Of a DNA stretch of 18,984 bases, positions 14,122-18,984 are shown piece by piece. Where the stretch lies: assembly GCF_965662675.1 (NCBI RefSeq), contig NZ_CBFIIK010000041.1, positions 1-18,984 on the forward strand, written 5' to 3'. Made by a program: the position numbers and the translations under genes. Within the stretch, counting starts at the first letter, position 1, and each line of letters opens with the position of its first letter. The DNA comes from Roseicyclus sp965662675. GTDB taxonomy: Bacteria; Pseudomonadota; Alphaproteobacteria; Rhodobacterales; Rhodobacteraceae. The notes below the pieces were generated by a model. The model worked only from the letters and a program-made list of their open reading frames with translations. It did no database searches and had not been told where the DNA came from.

Positions 14122-15411
14122 TTATCGCACCAGCGCCAAGTGTTGCCGTGGTGCCGGTCTGCCTGCGCGCAGGGCGGCATAAGGATCATCGGGCGACAGC
14201 ATCATGTCGACCACTTGGCGCAGCAATTGCCGCCGTCCGCGCGCGGAATAAAAGCTGCCGGTGATCTGCGAGGTTTCAAGCAAGAAATGCCGGTAATCGC
14301 GATAGGCGCGGCTATCGGGGCGGGTCGGATTTTGAAAGAACGCCTCGAGCGGTTGGGTCGAGACGAACTCCGGCTTGAGATAAACCGCCTGACCGAACGC
14401 CTTGAGCGGCAGGCCCCGCCACAGCGCCTGTTGGGCGGCGGTGGAATTGACCGTCACCGCCGAGCGCGCATCGTTCAAGAGCCGCGCCAGCTTGCCGCCG
14501 CGCACGTAATGCACCCGCGCCCCGACGCCGTGCTGGGCGGCGATCTTGCGGATATCGCGGCGCAGCGGCGTGCGCCCATCCTCCAGCGGATGGGCCTTGA
14601 AGACGAGGTGGTGATGGGCAGGTGCACCCGCCGCGAAACCCTCGATCAGCAGCGCAAGGAAATCTTGCATCGTGGCGAAGGGGCCGTGATCGCGGAAACT
14701 GGCATCATGTTCGAGTTGCAAAAGCGCCAGATGATAGGGAAACCCCCCCGTCTTGATGCGCCATGTCGCCTGCGCCCGGTCGAGCCAATGCAGCGGCATC
14801 AGTGCCAGCCGCCGCAGATACAGGCGAAATTCCTGCGCCACGCCCAAGCTTCGGTGCGGGCGGAAATGCGCATAGGCGCGATTTCGCGCCAGCACGAAGA
14901 AATGGTAGATCGCACCGTAAAACACATGCTGGCGCATATCGCCCCAGCGCGCGGGCGCATCGGGTAGGTCGAGATCGAGACCGGCCAGCGCGCTGCGCAT
15001 TTCGTCCACCGACAGCCCCATGATCGGCGAATGGCCATTGGCCCCACCGCGCTCATAGGTGATCCAATAGGGGCGCAGATACCCCTCTTCGAAGACATGC
15101 ACCACGATCCCGCGGGCGCGCGCCGCGGCGATGGCCTCGGCATGGATCGGGCGCGTGTCGCCATAAAGCACGAGATCGGTGATCCCTTTCTCGTCAAGCA
15201 GCCCCGCGATCCGCGCAGGCCATTGGGCGGTCGGATCGTGGTAGGGGATATAGCTTGCCGTGTCGGGCCAGAAGACCTCGTCGCCCTTGTTGAAGCCGAC
15301 CCGCCAGATCCGCGCGCCGGCGGCATGCAACATCCGCCCAAGCTGGCCGAAGAACGGCCCGTGGGGGCCTTGCAGGAACAAGAAGTTGCGATCAGCGTGG
15401 CTGGGGGCCAT
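14122..15411 (-). CDS. kpsS: KpsS-type capsule Kdo transferase
   Basis: KpsS adds the first beta-Kdo to phosphatidylglycerol, starting the linker that KpsC extends. The 429-residue product has the family text FLFLQGPHGPFF near the N-terminus, GDTRPIH (84-90), EEGYLRP (108-114) and KAHPLEDG (272-279), followed by a NSTAAQQAL segment. It is the first gene of the leftward capsule module, 84 bp ahead of the export lipoprotein gene. The ATG at 15411 lacks a good Shine-Dalgarno, but the conserved opening begins a few residues later, so the start is acceptable. An 11-bp inverted repeat lies 14-49 bp upstream. Confidence 0.92.
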   Translation of the reverse strand: MAPSHADRNFLFLQGPHGPFFGQLGRMLHAAGARIWRVGFNKGDEVFWPDTASYIPYHDPTAQWPARIAGLLDEKGITDLVLYGDTRPIHAEAIAAARARGIVVHVFEEGYLRPYWITYERGGANGHSPIMGLSVDEMRSALAGLDLDLPDAPARWGDMRQHVFYGAIYHFFVLARNRAYAHFRPHRSLGVAQEFRLYLRRLALMPLHWLDRAQATWRIKTGGFPYHLALLQLEHDASFRDHGPFATMQDFLALLIEGFAAGAPAHHHLVFKAHPLEDGRTPLRRDIRKIAAQHGVGARVHYVRGGKLARLLNDARSAVTVNSTAAQQALWRGLPLKAFGQAVYLKPEFVSTQPLEAFFQNPTRPDSRAYRDYRHFLLETSQITGSFYSARGRRQLLRQVVDMMLSPDDPYAALRAGRPAPRQHLALVR

Positions 15412-15424
15412 GTGCGGTACGTCC

Positions 15425-15460
15425 GATTATCGAAAGTGTGGTTGTGCGATTTCGATAGTC
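15425..15460. promoter_or_regulatory. Inverted repeat in the kpsS-ribE divergent region
   Basis: GATTATCGAAA (15425-15435) and TTTCGATAGTC (15450-15460) match as inverted arms at 10 of 11 positions, with a 14-nt spacer. Centre-to-centre distance is 25 bp. The site lies immediately upstream of kpsS and 122 bp upstream of ribE. It could be an operator for a dimeric regulator of the capsule genes; no known motif is recognised. Confidence 0.45.
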
Positions 15461-15581
15461 AAAGCAAGACTTGTCGGCAGGCTTGCGGCGCAAAGCGGCC
15501 CGGAATGTGGCGGTGCGGCCTCTTGATGCGGATGGGCTTGCGTGGTTTGTGAGGTGATGTTGCAACAGGAGGGCAGGGGCC

Positions 15582-16169
15582 ATGTTCACGGGGATCGTGA
15601 CCGATCAGGGCGAGGTCAGGGCGCTGCACATGGCGGGCGATCTGAAGGCGCGCATCGCCACGGGTTATGACACGGGCGGCATCGATATCGGTGCCTCCAT
15701 CGCCTGCGACGGGGTCTGCCTGACGGTGACGGCGCTGGGCCCCGATTGGTTCGAGGTCGATATCTCGGGCGAGACCGTGTCCAAGACCGCGATCAGCGAT
15801 TGGGCGTTGGGGCGCAAGTTGAACCTCGAACGCGCGTTGAGGCTCGGTGACGAATTGGGCGGCCATATCGTCTCGGGTCATGTCGATGGCGTGGCTGATG
15901 TGGTGGGGATGCATGACGAGGGTGCCTCGACCCGGATCACCTTTCGCGCGCCCGAAGCGCTGGCGCGGTTCATCGCGCCCAAGGGTTCGGTCGCGCTCAA
16001 TGGGACATCGCTAACCGTAAACGAGGTGAACGGGGTGGAGTTCGGGGTGAATTTGATTCCGCACACCAAGGCTGTGACCAATTGGGGCACCACCGCTATG
16101 GGCGACCGGATCAACCTCGAGATCGACACGCTGGCGCGTTACGTGGCGCGGTTGCAAGAATGGGGCTGA
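15582..16169 (+). CDS. ribE: Riboflavin synthase alpha subunit
   Basis: RibE dismutates two molecules of 6,7-dimethyl-8-ribityllumazine to riboflavin and the pyrimidine precursor, the last pathway step. The 195-residue product has the two lumazine-binding repeats: the first starts MFTGIVTDQGEV with CDGVCLTVT, the second has HIVSGHVDGVADV with LNGTSLTVN. The C-terminal IPHTKAVTNWG segment is also typical. AGGAGGG (15567-15573) precedes the ATG with an 8-nt spacer. It starts a rightward riboflavin run, divergent from kpsS. I see no FMN riboswitch upstream. Confidence 0.97.
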   Translation: MFTGIVTDQGEVRALHMAGDLKARIATGYDTGGIDIGASIACDGVCLTVTALGPDWFEVDISGETVSKTAISDWALGRKLNLERALRLGDELGGHIVSGHVDGVADVVGMHDEGASTRITFRAPEALARFIAPKGSVALNGTSLTVNEVNGVEFGVNLIPHTKAVTNWGTTAMGDRINLEIDTLARYVARLQEWG

Positions 16170-16215
16170 GCGCCGCGTCGGGCCGTTCCGGCTTTTCCTG
16201 TGGCTGCGGTCAAAC

Positions 16216-16248
16216 GCCTCCGGCGGGAGTATTTGTGAAGCAAAGATG
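16216..16248 (+). repeat. Possible dispersed intergenic element between ribE and the next gene
   Basis: The 33-bp stretch begins GCCTCCGGCGGGAGTATTTG and ends GCAAAGATG. From memory, closely similar text (CCTCCGGCGGG followed by TATTT and an AAGATG-like tail) recurs in intergenic regions of many Rhodobacteraceae. CTCC (16218-16221) and GGAG (16226-16229) form a small hairpin followed by TATTT. I found only this copy in the window, so the repeat status rests on recall. Confidence 0.4.
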
Positions 16249-16262
16249 CCAAGGGTCGCGCG

Positions 16263-16859
16263 ATGAGTGATGCCGGTGCGCGCCACGGGATCGGCCATAA
16301 TGGCGGGCCGGATATCAGTGCCGGCTACGGGTTTCGCAAGCTGGCCTGGACCAAGGCGCGGCGCGCGCTTTTGCCGAGCCTGCCCTTGGAGGTGGTGCGC
16401 CTGCGGGTGGCGCGCGCCAAGCGGTTGGGCCTGCCCTATCAGACATATGCCACGATCCGCGCCACTTCGGGCCATGATATCGTGGCCTTTCTGTTTTCCG
16501 GCAATGCGCTGGATCTGAAGCCGGGGCAGGCCGTGCTTTCACCCGCGGTGGCCGCGCCTTTGCAGGCGCTCGCGGACCACGCCTGCAGGATCGGCGCGAT
16601 CTATGCGCCCACCGACCCTGAGGCCCTTGGCGCGACGCATCCGGGTCTGTTCGAAGAGGTCGGGCGCGCGCCCGGTTTCACAGCCACATGGCGCGAGACG
16701 CGCGATGGTCTACACGCGCTATTGGCCGCGCGCCAGCTGCCGCGCGACGGGGTTGTGCTGGTCGCCGCCACCAGCATAGAGCGGGGTTGGACGGGTATCG
16801 CGGGGCTTGCGGGAACCATCGACCGCGCGACATTCTTCGCAACGCCGCCCGTGGCCTAG
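16263..16859 (+). CDS. Uncharacterised 198-residue protein inside the riboflavin run
   Basis: I do not recognise a characterised family. The N-terminus has the short motif GIGHNGGP, which I recall at the start of various small alphaproteobacterial proteins. No signal peptide or membrane segment is evident. A basic segment follows (KARRALLPSLPLEVVRLRVARAKRLGLPY) and then TYATIRATSGHDIVAFLFSGNAL, which reads like a compact alpha/beta domain. Cysteine is almost absent (one residue in HACRIG). AAGGG lies 5-6 nt before the ATG. It sits 93 bp after ribE and 55 bp before the ribB fusion, same strand, with normal base composition, so it is probably a real co-transcribed gene; a link to flavin metabolism is only positional. 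Confidence 0.7.
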   Translation: MSDAGARHGIGHNGGPDISAGYGFRKLAWTKARRALLPSLPLEVVRLRVARAKRLGLPYQTYATIRATSGHDIVAFLFSGNALDLKPGQAVLSPAVAAPLQALADHACRIGAIYAPTDPEALGATHPGLFEEVGRAPGFTATWRETRDGLHALLAARQLPRDGVVLVAATSIERGWTGIAGLAGTIDRATFFATPPVA

Positions 16860-16902
16860 TCATCGCGTGATGGATGGTCTATCTGGCGGCGCAGAGACCG
16901 GC

Positions 16903-16908
16903 GAGGGG
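16903..16908 (+). promoter_or_regulatory. Shine-Dalgarno that decides the ribB-fusion start
   Basis: GAGGGG directly abuts an ATG at 16909 and is 6 nt from the next in-frame ATG at 16915. The second spacing is functional, so 16915 is the likely start. Confidence 0.6.
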
Positions 16909-16914
16909 ATGGCC

Positions 16915-18045
16915 ATGACGCGAAGCTTTGAACAACCGGGGCCGGTCGAACGCGATTGGGCCGAGGCGATTTCGCCCATCGAAGAGATCATCGAAGAGGC
17001 GCGCAACGGCCATATGTTCATTCTGGTCGATCACGAAGATCGCGAGAATGAGGGCGATCTGGTGATCCCCGCACAATGGGCCACACCTGACGCGATCAAT
17101 TTCATGGCGACCCATGGGCGCGGGTTGATCTGCCTGTCGATGACCAGCGCGCGGATCGATCAGCTGGGCCTGCCCTTGATGTCGACCTACAACTCTTCGC
17201 GCCATGAAACCGCCTTTACGCTGTCGATCGAGGCGCGCGAGGGGGTGACGACGGGCATTTCGGCGGCCGACCGCGCGCGTACCGTGCAGGTGGCGATCGA
17301 TGCCTCGAAAGGGGCGGCCGATATCGCGACGCCCGGCCATGTCTTTCCGCTGCGCGCCCGCGATGGCGGCGTTTTGGTCCGCGCGGGCCATACCGAGGCC
17401 GCCGTCGATATCAGCCGCTTGGCCGGCCTCAACCCCTCGGGCGTGATCTGCGAGATCATGAACGAGGATGGCACAATGGCGCGCCTGCCCGATCTGGTGG
17501 CCTTCGCGCAGCGTCACAACCTCAAGATCGGCACGATCAGCGACCTGATCTCTTATCGGCGGCGGCACGACAATCTGGTGAAGGTGCGCGAAGAGCAGGT
17601 CATCGCCAGCGAGTTCGGCGGCGATTGGACGATGCGCATCTATACCGACGAGACCCAGGGCGCCGAGCATATCGTCTTGATAAAGGGCGATATCGCGGGG
17701 CCTGCGCCGGTTCTGGTGCGGATGCATGCGATGGACCCGCTTCTGGATGTGGTCGGCACCGGGCCACGGGGCCGCGCGGGCGAGTTCGGCGATGCGATGC
17801 GCCTGATCGCGGGCGAGGGGCGCGGCGTTCTGGTCTTGTTGCGCGATCTGACCATGAAGCTGGTCGTCGAGGATGAGGTCAGCCCCCAGACGCTGCGCCA
17901 ATACGGGCTTGGTGCGCAGATCCTGTCATCGCTGGGCATCGGCGAGATGATCCTGCTGACGAATTCACCCAAGCCCAAGGTGGTGGGGCTGGAAGCTTAC
18001 GGCCTGACCATCACGGGCACGCGCAAAATCTCGGAGCTGGGATAA
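16915..18045 (+). CDS. ribBX: DHBP synthase fused to a degenerate GTP cyclohydrolase II-like domain (RibBX type)
   Basis: The N-terminal half (about residues 18-215) is a complete 3,4-dihydroxy-2-butanone 4-phosphate synthase: D39-H-E-D-R-E-N-E-G-D48, EGVTTGISAADR, GHVFPLRA and AGHTEAAVD are all intact. It makes the four-carbon unit for lumazine synthase. The C-terminal half (about 225-376) aligns by order with GTP cyclohydrolase II (EEGRG-like GEGRGVLVLLR, then MILLTNSPKP), but it has no cysteine at all, so the three zinc ligands are missing, and the RQEGR-like catalytic segment reads RDLTMKL. This matches the proteobacterial RibBX variant described as lacking cyclohydrolase activity. Product is 376 residues. 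Its stop overlaps the ribH start (TAATG). Confidence 0.9.
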   Translation: MTRSFEQPGPVERDWAEAISPIEEIIEEARNGHMFILVDHEDRENEGDLVIPAQWATPDAINFMATHGRGLICLSMTSARIDQLGLPLMSTYNSSRHETAFTLSIEAREGVTTGISAADRARTVQVAIDASKGAADIATPGHVFPLRARDGGVLVRAGHTEAAVDISRLAGLNPSGVICEIMNEDGTMARLPDLVAFAQRHNLKIGTISDLISYRRRHDNLVKVREEQVIASEFGGDWTMRIYTDETQGAEHIVLIKGDIAGPAPVLVRMHAMDPLLDVVGTGPRGRAGEFGDAMRLIAGEGRGVLVLLRDLTMKLVVEDEVSPQTLRQYGLGAQILSSLGIGEMILLTNSPKPKVVGLEAYGLTITGTRKISELG

Positions 18046-18566
18046 TGGCCGGACATTCCGACAATGATCTGGGCCTGCCCCGGTTCGACAAGCCGGTGAA
18101 GATCGCGATCGTGATCGCACCCTATTACACCGCCATCGCCAAGGCCCAGATCGCGGCGGCGACGGCTGTGCTGGATCGCGCGGGCGCGACCCATGAGGTG
18201 ATCGAGGTGCCGGGCTCCCTCGAGATCGCGACCGCCATCGGCATCTCGCATCGCTTGGGCGAATTCGACGGCTATGTCGCGCTGGGCTGCGTCATCCGCG
18301 GCGCAACCAGCCATTATGATGTGGTCGTCAACGAAAGCAGCCGCGCGCTGACCATGCTGGGGTTGCAGGGTGTGTGCATCGGCAATGGCATCATCACCGT
18401 CGAGAACCGCGATCAGGCCGAGGAACGCGCCGATGCGGGCCGGCTCAACACCGCGGGTGGTGCGGCGCAGGCGGCACTGCACCTGATCGCGTTGACGCGG
18501 CGGCTTGGGCGGCCTAAGGGCGGCGTCGGATTCAAGCCCCGCTCCGAAAGCAACGCCACATCATGA
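18045..18566 (+). CDS. ribH: 6,7-dimethyl-8-ribityllumazine synthase
   Basis: RibH condenses the RibB product with the pyrimidine from RibD to form the substrate of RibE, usually in a large icosahedral or pentameric shell. The 173-residue product has VPGSLEIATAI, the GCVIRGATSHYD segment with catalytic H90, and NGIITVENRDQAEERA. The C-terminal about 20 residues are longer and more basic than in E. coli RibH, as in relatives. The start overlaps the upstream stop by one base (TAATG) and the stop overlaps the nusB start by four (ATGA), so the three genes are translationally coupled. Confidence 0.97.
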   Translation: MAGHSDNDLGLPRFDKPVKIAIVIAPYYTAIAKAQIAAATAVLDRAGATHEVIEVPGSLEIATAIGISHRLGEFDGYVALGCVIRGATSHYDVVVNESSRALTMLGLQGVCIGNGIITVENRDQAEERADAGRLNTAGGAAQAALHLIALTRRLGRPKGGVGFKPRSESNATS

Positions 18567-18984
18567 CCGACGACGAGCGCCAAGCGCCCAAGCCCAAGAC
18601 GATCAGCCGCGAGGATCGCCGCCAGATGCGCGCCGCCGCCCGGCTTTATGCCGTGCAGGCGCTATTCCAGATGGAGGCAGCAGGCCAAACCGTGCAGAGC
18701 GTGCGCCAAGAGTTCGAGACCCATCGCTTTGGTGCCATCTATGATGGCGAAGAAATGGCCGAGGGCGACCCCGACCTGTTTCGCAAGACGCTGGAAGATG
18801 CGGTCAATTACCAAGCCCGGATCGACCAGATGACCGACCGCGCACTGGTGGCGAAATGGCCGATCGCGCGGATCGACCCGACCTTGCGCGCGCTGTTTCG
18901 TGCTGCGGGCGCCGAGTTGATCGAGGGGGCGGCGCCGCCCAAGGTGGTGATCAGCGAATATGTCGATGTGGCGCACGCCTTTTT
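18563..18984 (+). CDS. nusB: Transcription antitermination protein NusB, C-terminus cut by window edge
   Basis: NusB binds boxA RNA with S10 (NusE) in rRNA antitermination. The first 140 codons are present: a charged leader, then RRQMRAAARLYAVQALFQME (the NusB opening, R-x-x-A-x-x-x-L-Y-x-x-Q), and WPIARIDPTLRALFRAAGAEL followed by PPKVVISEYVDVAHAF, both diagnostic. Roughly 15-25 residues are expected beyond the edge. The ATG overlaps the ribH stop as ATGA. The ribH-nusB pair is common in bacteria. Confidence 0.95.
   Translation, partial: MTDDERQAPKPKTISREDRRQMRAAARLYAVQALFQMEAAGQTVQSVRQEFETHRFGAIYDGEEMAEGDPDLFRKTLEDAVNYQARIDQMTDRALVAKWPIARIDPTLRALFRAAGAELIEGAAPPKVVISEYVDVAHAF

Noticed and set aside
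13363..14967. Rightward open frame of 534 codons
   Set aside because: It runs antisense across two recognised capsule genes (export lipoprotein and kpsS) and shows no family motif.
15412..15581. FMN riboswitch upstream of ribE
   Set aside because: The conserved RFN core text (AGGG-GCAGGGT and CCTACCGGCGGT-like blocks) is not present on the plus strand here or before ribBX.
6266..15581. Recent mobile island between ribD and ribE
   Set aside because: No integrase, transposase, tRNA, direct repeats or shift in base composition could be seen, so mobility is not supported.
16879..17901. Leftward open frame of 340 codons opposite ribBX
   Set aside because: It is antisense to an intact DHBP synthase gene and has no motif of its own.

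Overview
The window is high-GC DNA whose gene content and protein style (an nrdR-ribD pair, a ribE / ribB-type / ribH / nusB run, a copper chaperone with a small Cys-containing partner, a DUF2161 protein) point to an alphaproteobacterium, most likely of the family Rhodobacteraceae. The placement is by recognition of protein families, not by a database search. I see no rRNA, tRNA, CRISPR array, insertion sequence or prophage gene.

Layout. (1) Positions 1-4534 are housekeeping and small genes: lepA (leftward, cut by the left edge), a small secreted protein, a copper chaperone (PcuC type) behind a small DUF2946-like protein, rpmB, and a DUF2161 PD-(D/E)XK-like protein. (2) Positions 4607-6265 hold nrdR and ribD, tightly coupled. 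(3) Positions 6330-10817 are a catabolic module: a rightward fumarylacetoacetate-hydrolase-family gene facing a leftward five-gene operon (alpha/beta hydrolase, LigA-type and LigB-type extradiol dioxygenase subunits, YciI-family protein, FAD amine-oxidase-like protein). That operon has a sigma70-like promoter flanked by two identical TGTATACA palindromes exactly 73 bp apart, which looks like a looping repressor site. (4) Positions 10851-15411 are a leftward capsule module: kpsS, a lipoprotein polysaccharide-export (Wza/KpsD-like) gene and kpsC. (5) Positions 15582-18984 resume the riboflavin genes rightward: ribE, an unrecognised 198-residue protein, a ribB fused to a GTP cyclohydrolase II-like domain that has lost its zinc cysteines (RibBX type), ribH, and nusB (cut by the right edge).

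How the parts fit. The riboflavin genes are split: about 9.3 kb of catabolic and capsule genes lie between ribD and ribE. RibD, RibB, RibH and RibE cover every step except GTP cyclohydrolase II (and the phosphatase), which must be encoded elsewhere because the C-terminal domain of the RibB fusion looks inactive. The catabolic module encodes a plausible aromatic ring-cleavage step (LigAB, with all metal and catalytic residues visible) and enzymes that could process the product (hydrolase, FAH family, YciI). It lacks the usual protocatechuate 4,5-cleavage partners (LigC, LigI, LigJ, LigK), so its substrate and pathway are open. This module and its paired operator are the best candidates for something undescribed here.
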